Positions 31,735-42,429 of a stretch of DNA of 64,000 bases are shown here, one piece after another. A program made the position numbers and the translations under genes. How positions within the stretch are numbered: position 1 is the first letter of the stretch; the number at the start of each line of letters is the position of its first letter. Where the stretch lies: positions 38,358,198 through 38,422,197 of the forward strand of contig CM075937.1 of the NCBI GenBank assembly GCA_038030265.1, read 5' to 3'. Origin of the DNA: Corythucha ciliata. Its lineage: Eukaryota; Arthropoda; Insecta; Hemiptera; Tingidae. A model generated the notes under the pieces. That model searched no databases. It was not told the DNA's origin and worked only from the letters and a program-made list of their open reading frames with translations.

Positions 31735-32143
31735 GATATATAAACCTGGATTGCTCACAGCGGACTGGAGGGAGCAGGTCGTCCCCTGATAAACAATCAC
31801 CCGGTCCCTCTCCTTGTGCAGTTATGGCAACACAACTCTTCCGGTATTTACTTTGAAACTCTACCCTTCTCAACCACTTTGGAGCTTATTTTATGGCTAT
31901 TCTTTATCAGCAGTGATGATAGAGAACCTATAATCAGACAGGTAAAATCACAGACGCCATGTTCGCTCTTATCAATTATCAGTCTTGTAAAATCCACCTT
32001 TTGTTGATGTTTTGTGGATGTCAACAAACCACCCCCCAACCATTCTTATTAAACTGATAAGAATGAACATGGCGCCGTATGCGTCTACTCGTCTTTAAAG
32101 GTTCCTTAGTGATGAGCAATCCAGTTCTTTTACATATCGCTGG
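31735..32143. mobile_element. MITE with cgatatataaa...ctggattgctca ends
   Basis: The left end cgatatataaacctggattg and the right end ccagttcttttacatatcgc are inverted copies with a small indel. It interrupts a family B array. The first 75 bp equal the reverse complement of 13815-13913. The segment at 31886-31925 (gagcttattttatggctatt) matches the reverse complement of 8331-8390, so it is kin to the outer repeats of the 8.3-13.9 kb structure. Confidence 0.75.
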
Positions 32144-32149
32144 GCAATT

Positions 32150-32430
32150 CCCGGAGAAAATCGAGAATCGACTCGTGGCTAAAATTAAGAAAAAACTTGA
32201 ATTCGCGGCTAAAATTTGAGAGAAAGCTTCACCATTTAGCGTGGTTATAAAAAGTGAAAACGGATGCTAATTCACTGCTAAAAGATCACACAGCTTTCCA
32301 TACCTTCGGTATTCGATGAAGCAATTGAGAAAAGGCGCTAAATTCGCTGCTAAAACTAAGAAAACCGGCTAAATTTGAGGCAAAGTGCTCATTCGTGCTA
32401 ACTCGCGGCTAAAATTGAGAAAAAGTTTGT
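32150..32430 (+). repeat. Family B minisatellite, continued
   Basis: Same units as 30561-31730, with one inserted unrelated stretch at about 32285-32320. Confidence 0.75.
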
Positions 32431-33190
32431 CAGGAAACTGAGAAAAAAAGTCAAGAGACTGACAAAATGTCAAAGTACTACTGTCAAAAAAGACATGAAA
32501 CTGACGCTAAAGTCAGGAAAATGAGGGAAAAGCCACAACAAACCTAGCGCAAAAGCCAGGAAACTGGCCAAAAAAATAAGGAAACCGACATCAAAAAGTC
32601 AGGAAGGAGGAAGCTTAGACAAAACACTTATTATTGATTATTGAAAAATAATAATCCAAAAGTTAGGAAACTGAGAAAAAAGGCACGAAAATGGCAAAAA
32701 AAGATAGGAAAATGACAAAAGTTAGGACTGAAAGAAAGGCAAGAAAATGGCAAACAAGTCAGAAACTAGCAAAAAGTCAGGAAACTGACAACGGAAAGTC
32801 AGAAAACTGCCAACACAAAATCAGGAAACTGAAAAAAAAGGCAGGAAACTGGCAAAAAAGACGGGAAACTGACCAAAAAGTCGGAAAAATCGCAAAAGTT
32901 TAGGACTGACTGTCGTCAGGAAACTGAAAAAGGCAAGGAACTGGCAAAAAAGTCAGGAAACTAGCACAAAAGCCAGAAAACTGGCAAATAGTCAGGAAAT
33001 TGACAACAGAAAGTCAAGAAACTTACAACAAAAAGTAGGAAACAGAAGAAAAAAAAACACACTTATTATTGAAAAACAACGTTGAAAAGTTTGGAAACTG
33101 AGAAAAAATTCAAGAAATTGACAAAAAAGACAGGAAATTGACAAAAAAAAAAAAAAAAAAAAAAAACGGGAAACTGATCGAAGAGTCATG
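32431..33190 (+). repeat. Family E array: 'gtcaggaaactgacaaaaaa'
   Basis: Units of about 20 bp: agtcaggaaactggcaaaaa and variants, with long A runs. Two copies of a longer inserted piece around cacttattattga occur at 32625 and 33060. The Lys-rich frames that cross it are repeat artefacts. Confidence 0.85.
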
Positions 33191-33289
33191 AATTTCAATT
33201 TTGAATCAGATGACTTTTAAATAGGTCAGCTGAGAGTTATTTGGTTTTTATTAATACGGAACAATCCGCGTTTTTTGATTTGGTTTGTT

Positions 33290-33560
33290 TTCTGTGGGGG
33301 AAAACCCGTTAAATCGCTTTTTGAATGAGTCAGTAGGCCGAAATTTAGTGCATGAAGCTGTGAAAGTCACGCAATGGGTTTTTTTTTTTTTTTTGCGGCG
33401 AACCTGTCCCTAGAAACTTGTTTTTAACGAGCCAATTCTACGAAATGTTGTTTTATCAAGGAGCCATCCCCGCGAAACTGGTTTTGAATGAGCCAACTCC
33501 ACGAAAACGTCATTTTCGAATGGACCAATCCATCGAAATTTTGTTTTCGAAAGAATCTTG
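33290..33560 (+). repeat. Family A minisatellite, forward
   Basis: Units with ccgcgaaactggttttgaat and gagccaactccacgaaa at about 31-bp spacing. Confidence 0.7.
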
Positions 33561-35640
33561 TATACTTATCTTATATACTACTTATTTATTTATTAAATTG
33601 CTAAATATGCGAAATGAGAGTTGGAAGAGGTGATTTCACCCATCGACGTCGACGTAACTAAGACTATAAACTTGTGGATGATGACTCAGGAATCATTCGT
33701 TTCGTCTCTGAGGTATGGGAGAATCACGCCTAGCTATGTAATTTTGTTAGTAACTCGTGTATTTTTTTTTTTTTTTTTTTTTTTTTAACGAGTTTTTTGC
33801 TATTAAGTGTAGGTAATACTTTTGTACTGGAAACGGTTGGCGACCGGACCCTAGTCTAAAGTGTTCCAACCAACCCTTTCTATTGAAAAATTACCATGGG
33901 AAAAACAGCAGAAAAGGAATGGTCAACTCGGCCTTTCTCCTCTTCATCTCTCTTTTTGGTCAATGTCACTTGGTGACCGGTTGCATTGTTCAGAAAAACT
34001 AGACTTGAGGGGGTTACTGAACAAGGTTGAATGGCAAAGGGGTTGTTTGAATGATTTCAGTTTGTATGCCCATGAAAGCGCATCCTAGAGAGGGGGGGAG
34101 GGCGGATAGTTGGCCGCACGATTGACAAAGACAGGGGTCTTTACGCAGGTGAAGGGGTGCAATAATGCATGGGAAGAAGGTCGTAGAAAAGAAAAAAAAA
34201 ATAGAAGATTATAATGCAACCGAATCTTTCATGGTATCGTGAGATTTTTATTTTATTTTAACGCGGCTTGCATTAGACAATCCGTTAAAAAAAAATCAAG
34301 GCCAAGAAAATACTACTCGAAAGCGCATTTTATCTCCGCTTCCTTTCAACTACAGCCTCCCCCCTTCCTCGAAGCCACTCAATACACAAGACAGCCGCTT
34401 TAGCAATCAACCAAGGCCTTTCCCGCTGAAATATAGCTTTGATGCAACTTAACAGAAAAAAATATATGGGGAGGGGAGGAGAAAAGTGCACGTGCATCTA
34501 TTCAACCTTCAAACAGCAATTTGCCCACATTTGTCGTTGGAAAAAAAAGAAAAAAGAAACCCCTTCACAGCTACCGGTGAGCGGGAAGGGAAATGTGTGA
34601 GAGAGAGATGGAGTCAGACACGTGTAGTCCATGGAACGGCCTTGATCAGACAATGGTTGCTAAGAAGTTTAATAACGAAGAAAAAAACTTCTTTTTTTTA
34701 TACAACAATTTTTTACTTCCATGTTTTTCCACCAAAAACGGTCGAGGAAAAATGCATAAATCCGGAAAATTTCATTCATTTTTTGGGTTATAAGGTCGCC
34801 AGACATGCTTCACGACAGCTTATTGTGTCTGGAATGTGACGTCAGTTTCGAGGACAAAACACTTACTTATCCCCCCCCCCCCATACTCCACCACACACAC
34901 AAGCTTTCCCACATAGTGCTGCCTTTATATTTTTCTCCGAGCGTTTTGATGAGTCTGGAAGTATCCCCACTCCTCCCCGCTACTAAATCACTATTCTCTT
35001 TTCAAAATGGAACACGTTTAATAAAGGAGAATTTCCAGGACAAATGCAATCGTACAAAGCGGAATCGCGTTTAATAAAAACTCCCCCAACATGTAGTTGT
35101 GTCGGGAGAGAAGGCCGTCGAGGTGGTAGAGGCGGGGGAACCTCTGTTTTCATTATTCCCACCTTTTTTTTATTTTCACTCTCTATCCCTCTCTCTCGAT
35201 TTCCTTGCTTTGTTCTGATTGCACAAACGCTAAATTTATTAAGAAATAAATTATGCCTTTAGACGCATTTTTCCAAGATTGCATGCAAGTTTTGTAAAAG
35301 CGGTGAATTATCACGTAACATATGTTTTTCTTTGCCTAACACGGAAACTTGCATGGAAAATTTGCATTATATGTGTGATTAGGTCGTACAGAAAAATGAA
35401 AGAACACGCCGGTTTTATCGCACGGAGGTGATGGTTGGAGGGGGGGGTCACTTTTCCTACCCAGATCGGCACGAAATCAGAACTGAAATCCAATTGCGGC
35501 AGAGGTGCGCCGACAATAGGTGAATAAAATAGGTGAATATCAGGAAAAGACACCTTTGGTTTACCCCACAAATAGTTTTCTGTTGGTTACAGGAACATGG
35601 ACAGGGTCCCCCCCCCCCCCCGATTTCGAGGGGTTTGCTC
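33561..35640. other. No gene seen; unique sequence
   Basis: Holds a poly-T run at 33763-33786 and C/G homopolymers at about 34871, 35441 and 35610. Nothing coding was recognised on either strand. Confidence 0.4.
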
Positions 35641-36380
35641 TGTGAGAAAACCAAATTTGCTGGTTCGGGTCTCTAAAAAAAAAAATTAATTACGCGTGGT
35701 GGCTCATTTAAGAACGAAGTAGATTCGGGGAACCCCCCAAGTTGACGGTTTCTGCTCTTTGATGGACAAAATCCTGCTGACGGGGCACCTTGAAAACACA
35801 AATTTCACGGTGAAGCCCATAAAAAAATACCGAAACTGAGGGATTGTCTCACTCAAAAAACCAAATATGCATGCTCGAATCGGTAAAAAAAAAGTTTCCC
35901 CTTTCGAGGGGGTTGGCTCTTTAAGGGACGAAATGTTGCAGATTCGGGGCCTGGAAACACGAATCGCACGGGTTTTTGCCCCTCATGGAAACAAATTCGT
36001 GATCTCGGATCCTTCAAAAACCAATTTTCTTGGATTGGGCTCCTCCAAAACCAATTTTATCCGTTTCGACTATAATAAAATAAAAATCGTGTCTTTGAAT
36101 CTTCCAGCTCCGAAATTTTGCAAAGTCAGCGCCTAAAAACCCCAATTTCACGGGTTCGGCCTCCTTACAAATCGATTTCCTGTTCTTGGATCTTTCGACG
36201 AAATTTCGCGGATTCTGCGCCAGGTAAATAATATTTTACGGTTTTGGGGCAAGAAAAATAGAATTTCAAGCGTTTTGGCTATACAAACCGGATTTTAAGG
36301 GTTTTGTTCCATGAGGTACGAAATTTTTCTAATTTGTGGCTCTTTTACGGCCAAATTTATCGGGGCTATGCTGTGGTTCT
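35641..36380 (-). repeat. Family A minisatellite, reverse orientation
   Basis: Units read as the reverse complement of the earlier arrays: ccaattttcttggattgggc, caatttcacgggttcggcct and tttcgcggattc. It is followed after 120 bp by forward family C, an arrangement repeated at 63500/63580. Confidence 0.75.
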
Positions 36381-36499
36381 CTCTCAAGGGTTAAAAATTC
36401 GGTTGGAAACGCGTTATTCTTGTGTCTTTTGATTTGATTTTATCTCAAAATTAGGAATAGAGGTAATTTAGGCTTGAAAATTGGCTCCTCCCACGGTCT

Positions 36500-38680
36500 C
36501 GAAGCTCAGAGTCTGCCACCCAAAGAGACCTCCAAAAACCCAAAAAATGACGATTTGCGCTTTTATAATGGCTAAACTGACTATATTTGCACCCAAAAAA
36601 TGGTAAAACCGACTATTAACACTCTAAAATCAGCGTAAAAGTACAATGTGCGCCCTAACAATAAACCACAATAATTAAGTATTCACGCCCTAAAAGGGCA
36701 AAAATGACTCAGGACGCCCTAAAATTGACTAAACCGACGAATGAAGCTTTGAAAGTTCTCAAATTGGACTATTCGTGACCTAAAAAAGCAAATCCGACCT
36801 TTCAAGCTGCCAAAATGGCCCGAATTCTTGCCTTGGAAATGGCTAAACTCTAAAATTCGTCAAACTGACTATTCACGTCCTAGAAATAGAAAAAACTGGC
36901 AGTTCACATTCTAAAAATGGCCTATTGATTATTCGCGCCATACTGAAGATGGCGTGACTTATGATTCGCGCGTTGAAAATAGCTTGAACCTGGCTATTCC
37001 TACCCTTAAATGGCAAAAATGACTCTGTCCGGCCTAAAAATGACTGAACTGACCATCTACGCTCAAAAAATGGTCAAATCCCAGGCTACTGACTAATTGC
37101 GCTCTAAAAATGGTTGAAATGACGAAACTGACTAAAATAGCTCGAAACTGGAAATTCCAGCCCTAAAAATGGCAAAAATTACTCTGTGCTGTGCGTCCTA
37201 AAAATGACTAAACTTACCATTCGCGCCTTGAAAATGGTTAACCTGACTATCTAAGCCAAAAAAATGGGCAACTCCGATGTACGTGAACCTGGCGGCACAC
37301 AAGTCACAAAACACGACGAAAATGGCGCCATTAGTTTGTTTACCGTTTGTTTAGCCAAAATTTTCGTTTGATTAGCCCTGCAACATACAATTTTTTAAAA
37401 AACAAAATGCGTGCCGCCAACTTCACGCAACGGCACACATGACCCCAATCGTTTGTTTCATTACATATTCAGACAGAACCTCGTTTGTTTAGCGATATGT
37501 GTGCCGCTAGGTTCACGTACATCAAACTCCGGAACCTAAAAATGATTCATTGCGCCCTAAAAATGGCAAAAATGACTCATTGCGCCCTTAAAATGGCTAA
37601 AATTACCAATTGCCCAAATTGGCTATTTAAAAATGGCAAAAAGACTACCTGTGTGGGCTAAAAATTGCTAAACTGATTACTTGATGAGGCACGGTTTGAA
37701 ACTTCTCAAATTGAACGATTTGCGACCAGAAAATTTTGCATATCCAACCTTTCAGGCAGTCCAAATGGCACGAATTCGTGCCTTGAAAATGGCTAAACTC
37801 CAAAATTCGTAACCTGAAAGTAGCCTAACTGACCATTGGCGTCCTATAAATAGCAAATTGGTAGTTCACGCTCTATAAAAATGGCCAAATGAACATTCGC
37901 GCCCTACTTTTGAAAGATCGCATGACTTACGATTCGCGCCTTGGAAATACCTAGTTTGAAAGTGCAATTCCAGCCTTAATTCCAGACTCTGGGCGGCCTG
38001 AAAATGACTGTATTTACGATTCGGCTAACCTGACTCAAACTCCGGCCCTAAAAAGGGTAAAAATGACGCATTGTGCCCTTAAAATGGCTAAAATGACGAA
38101 ACTGACTATCTTCTCCACAGAAAACGGTAAAACCGGCTATTCGCTCCCTAATTCGTACTTTTAAAATAGTGAAACTGGTCATTCAAGTCCTTCAAATAGC
38201 AAACTGTCGGTTAACGCTCTAAAAATGGTCAACTGATCATTCGCGCCCTGTACTTGAAGGATGGCATGACTTACGATTCGCGCTTTGAAAGTAGTTTAGA
38301 AGTGGCTATTCTACCACTAAAAATTGCAAAAATGACTCATTTTGCGCCCTAGAAATGGATCAAATGACGATTCTTGCCTTTAAATTGTTTTGAAATGGCC
38401 ATTTTCTCCCTAAAAAAGGCCAAACATGACTGTGCGGGCAATTGCTAAACTGAAGATTTGTGCCTGACACTACTGAAGGACACTACTGGACATTTGTGAG
38501 TTGAAAATGGCCGAAGTGATGATCCGCGACCTAAAAATATCCAAACTGGCTATTTCATTTGATAATATTTTTTTTTTAACGCAATTCACGCTCTAAAAAT
38601 GGCCAAATTGATCATTCGCGCCCTACAGATTGCGTAATTTATGCGATTCGCGCCTTGAAAATGGCTTCTGGCTCTCAGTC
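36500..38680 (+). repeat. Family C minisatellite (cgccctaaaaatggctaaa), forward
   Basis: About 60 degenerate units of roughly 32 bp: tgactattcgcgccctaaaa plus atggctaaac. A longer period is visible: the blocks gcaaatccgacctttcaagc (36783) and gcatatccaacctttcaggc (37737) and their surroundings match over more than 150 bp, suggesting a higher-order duplication. It is interrupted by a MITE at 37277. Confidence 0.85.
37277..37522. mobile_element. 246-bp hAT-like MITE
   Basis: The terminal inverted repeats atgtacgtgaacctggcggc-acaca and the mirrored right end differ at one of about 24 positions. Flanks caactccg and aaactccg suggest an 8-bp target duplication, as made by hAT transposases. It sits cleanly inside a family C array. 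Confidence 0.85.
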
Positions 38681-38689
38681 AGAACGATT

Positions 38690-38997
38690 TGATTTGGTCG
38701 CTCTTGAGAAGCCGCAAGAAAATTAGTTAGTTTTTAAGTCAACGTTCATGGTCAGAAGGGGGTGGTAAGACCATGCCTGCTGCCCATCGCGTCTTGGTCA
38801 GAGGGCTAGGTGTCACGCATGCTTTAAAAATGACTACGTCAGGGTTTGCGACGTTGCAGGGTTGCTCCCACAAACAGCAATTTCCGGGATTTGGGTGTTC
38901 GAAATCCAAGGAAAAATAAGACTCGGGCGCGGGCTTTGAACTCGCAACCTCGGAATTTCTAGCCTCACGCTCGGCTATACCAGTTATGCCACGGGGA
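38690..38997 (-). repeat. tRNA-derived SINE (candidate)
   Basis: On the minus strand the head (38997-38922) reads like a tRNA gene. It has an A box TGGCATAACTGG, then GAGCGTGAGGCTAGAAATTC (an anticodon-arm-like region), and a B box GGTTGCGAGTTCAAAGC. The body continues through about 38690 with tgcaacgtcgcaaaccctga. The A and B boxes would form an internal Pol III promoter. A diverged tRNA pseudogene alone is the alternative; no clear tail or target duplication was found. Confidence 0.6.
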
Positions 38998-41900
38998 CAT
39001 CCTTGGAATAGTCATTAGGTCACCCCGCCCGGGTTACGACTTCATCCTCCGAATCTATAGGCGTTTAGCTTATTAGATCGACCGGTTCGTTGTGTGATAC
39101 ACTCCTTTGGAGCTCCCTTTTTTGCGTCAAGACACGGTTTTGAGAAGTGCTTTACACCCTCGTCGTACAAGGGACACCGAAGGTGTTTTGTACGCAATAA
39201 TTAACGACATAATTTCTAAGAATTCAACGGTTTGAAAAACGAGCATTCTGATCTAATTGATTCAACCAGCTCTATCCTTCTTTCACTGTAACTCGTTATA
39301 AGATGAATCTACCATTTCTGTTATCTGAAACATTGTGTTCTTGCCCTTATTATATTTATTATTATAAATGAAAAGAGTGAGGAGGTATGTTTTTTGCCGT
39401 ATAAATTATTGCGTCGAGAGTAGCTTGTGGGGGGGGGGGATTAATCAGGCGAAGCCTTCCTTGGTAATTTACTCCTTCCTTTACTCCACAGTAATGTACT
39501 TAATTGGAGCTATTTAAGTGTGAGGATCAATCCTGAGAGCACCACATTACTCGCTCCAGTACAATTGGGGGAGATCCTAACAAATTTATCTGGGGAATAA
39601 TATCGCTTGGGAGAGAGAGAGAGAGTGAGTGAGAGTGCTTTACTATGTGATGAAACTACAGAATCGAGAGATCCTACTGAGCTTTTGTATACTCCAGCAT
39701 GAAAGTGATGTGTGCGATGAGGTTGGGTAGGGGGAGGGGTTAAGCGTTTGGATTGTCCGGAGTTCACTGTTGTCGAAAGGTTGGTGTGTGTTTTGTGGAT
39801 GGCTGGTGTTGGGGGGGGGGGGAGGAACGTTGAGGGAGACACACTCGTTAATTGACAACTAGAAGGGAGGTACCCTAGCTCACGTCCCACCTACAATGAA
39901 TACCCTCTTCTCCACACCACAGGAGCACGATTGACCGGACCTTCACGGCTAACATAACTCCGAACTAATGCTTCTGTATTACTCCCAATCGAGACAGACC
40001 CCAATCGATCACTCGGAGGATAACGTTTTCGATTCAGGAAAGAATCGGATTAATTAAAAAAAAAACGAGCAGGGGCACCAGAGGTTATTACTTTCTCGCT
40101 CGTGCGGCAAGTCTCACTATTGGGACCATTGACTTTTTTCTCAAACGATGAGCATTTTTTTAAACATTGAAACCCTCAAAATAATTATGAGCTTCTGGTT
40201 TTATGACATATAAACATGGAAGCAGAGAAAAGGAATTGAATTGATCGAAACATTTCAGTGAGTTGACCTTGTTAAGAAGGTTAGCAGTGGGGAAAATGAC
40301 TGATGAGCCTCAGTACGAATGAAATCTCTGGAATTTTGACGGTCAGTGCGATAAAAAATGAAAAACATTGAGAACACTTCCTCGTAAACAACCATCTGAC
40401 CCACTACCCGCTCCCATGCCCCATTTTTTGTTGTTGTTTTGTTCCCCTTTCCACTACATATACCGATTTTTCAGTGGTTTCTGTTTCCTCTTCTCTTCAT
40501 CCCAAGTCAGACGGTGAATTTTGATCAAAGCCGGACAGGAATGCAAAATTATTTGGTTCAAAAAAGACAGGGAGTAGGTGTAAATTCTACGGATCAACCG
40601 TTTAGAGTTTGAAATTCCTTTGAGTTCAATAATAAACCCGTGATTTTATCAGTCTACGTCAAGACTTGCATGTCCTAACCTTAGCCAACGTCCCTCCCCC
40701 ACCGGTTCCATAGTCGAAGCGACTCCCACCTCGGGCATTCATTTATTCTTGGGGGCTTCTCGTAATAAACAAATGAGAAAATCGCTTAACAAAACCAAAA
40801 TAGAAACTCTTGAAGTTGCGAGAGAAAAAAAAGGAATCGTTCCCAAACAAACCAAGGTAGAGAGTGAATTTGCAACTAGCGCTTTAAAGAATTCCAACCC
40901 CCCCCCCCGCCTATCCACCACCCCGGTCATCAAGGGTCAAAACTCCTTCACAATTTCTCATTGATAAACTCTATCTCTCTCTCTTTTTAAGATGTAATGT
41001 TTACGGTACAATTCTTCCAGCGAAAGAATACCGGCCACCCTCCCTCACACTTGTAGACTAAATAACCGCTCTATTTTACGAAGGTGTTAATGGAAGAAAC
41101 ATGAGAACCCAGGAGGAATTTCCAAGTAATAGGCGAAAGAAGTCGTCTAGGAATTTTGTTTATACGTCGAAAAAAAATGTTTAGAAAACCAGCTTTTCTT
41201 GGAAAACCCTAACCTGTACCAATAGCTTTTTTTTTTTGGATTAAAACGGTATAGTGAGAAAAACAATTATCCCGAACCTGTGAGTGAGAAGTCGAATGCA
41301 GAGCGTATGGGAAGACCCTCGAACTTACCTGAAAAAGAAAATTAATCGCATTAGTTTATTTGAAAAATGAAAAAAGTTGGAAAGGTATGCACAAAATTTG
41401 CCTTTATTTTTTAGACTGTCCCCAAGCTGTCTTGCAATACAAAGAAAAACGTTTAAAAACGTCCCACCCCTTTCAATACTCACGCACACTCTTGCACGCC
41501 TAACCCCTCCGGCCGTATTTCTCAAAATAATTATTTTTCGAGAAAGGTAAAGAAATTGGACGATGTTGTAGTGGATTGGGAAGGGGGGGGGTTGGAGCGC
41601 TGACGCGTAAAAAAGAAAGAAATAAGCCAAGCCCCCGCCGCCCCAGAAAAACAAGTGGGAATGACCGGTGCACTTTCAAGAAGTGCAGGCGTGCTAATTT
41701 TTTTCTTCTTTCTTTTTTAAAATGAGCGTTTTTTTTCGCAGTTAAAAGTTCATCAAACTCTCAATTCCTTCCTCCTTGAAAGGGTCCTTGTACCCCTTCC
41801 CCCTCCCTGACATTAACCACCTTCTTTCTGTTCGAAGCATTTTTTTTATTTTATAAACCAGGGTATAAAACGGGGTGTGAGAAAGCAATCGGTTGTACCG

Positions 41901-42285
41901 TGGTGGAGTGGGGGGGGGGAGTGTTAGGACGTCCTCCAGAAGGACGATGGAAATGAAGACAATGCGAAGATGATAGGAGAGGCTGTTCGAAGCGACCTCG
42001 CAGAGTCGTAAACAAATCAAATTTCTTCGAAGAGAAGGAAACACAGAGGGGGAGAGAGTTAGGTCAAGCCTTTAGAGGACGCTGTTGAGAATGGGTTAAC
42101 GACCCTCTTTTTCTTGAGGTTATTGTTGGTAAATTGAGATGATGAACGAACTGCATTACATTGGGTTTCATGAGTACGCGTACGTAGGGAGTCCGAAAAT
42201 CGCGACGGATTTTTGATGATCAGAAAGGAAAGGATTTTGACCGCTTTAGCCCGTCAGCACGGCCGTGGCCGAACAATTGATAGCT
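38998..42285. other. No gene seen; unique sequence
   Basis: Largest interval of the right part without arrays. It contains G/C runs at about 39427, 39811, 40899, 41582 and 41911, a gagagagagag run at 39610-39632 and purine/pyrimidine-biased stretches. Frames here (for example a Pro/Ser-rich one at 39510-39890, minus) lack any domain and look like composition effects. Confidence 0.4.
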
Positions 42286-42287
42286 CT

Positions 42288-42372
42288 CGGCGCACGCGTT
42301 CCTCGATAGGAGAGTAGCCTATCGGCGCACGCGTTCCTCGATAGGAGAGTAGCCTATCGGCGCACGCGTATC
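42288..42372 (+). repeat. 35-bp tandem repeat, 2.4 copies
   Basis: cggcgcacgcgttcctcgat plus aggagagtagcctat repeats exactly at 42288 and 42323, with a partial third copy at 42358. The unit contains its own inverted pair ctcgataggaga / agcctatcg. Confidence 0.85.
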
Positions 42373-42429
42373 TCGATTGGCCACTCAGCCAACAAAGGCA
42401 AAACGCTTAATTTCGGTCACTTTGGGTGC

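Noticed and set aside
32691..32903. Lys-rich 70-codon frame
   Set aside because: Direct translation of the family E array (gtcaggaaactgac).
30561..38680. Regular spaced repeats resembling a CRISPR array
   Set aside because: Units are degenerate and directly tandem with no identical repeats separated by unique spacers, and the context is animal chromosomal DNA.
39510..39890. 126-codon minus-strand Pro/Ser/Thr-rich frame as a gene
   Set aside because: Composition follows G-rich and simple-sequence tracts. No domain, splice signals or conserved motif.
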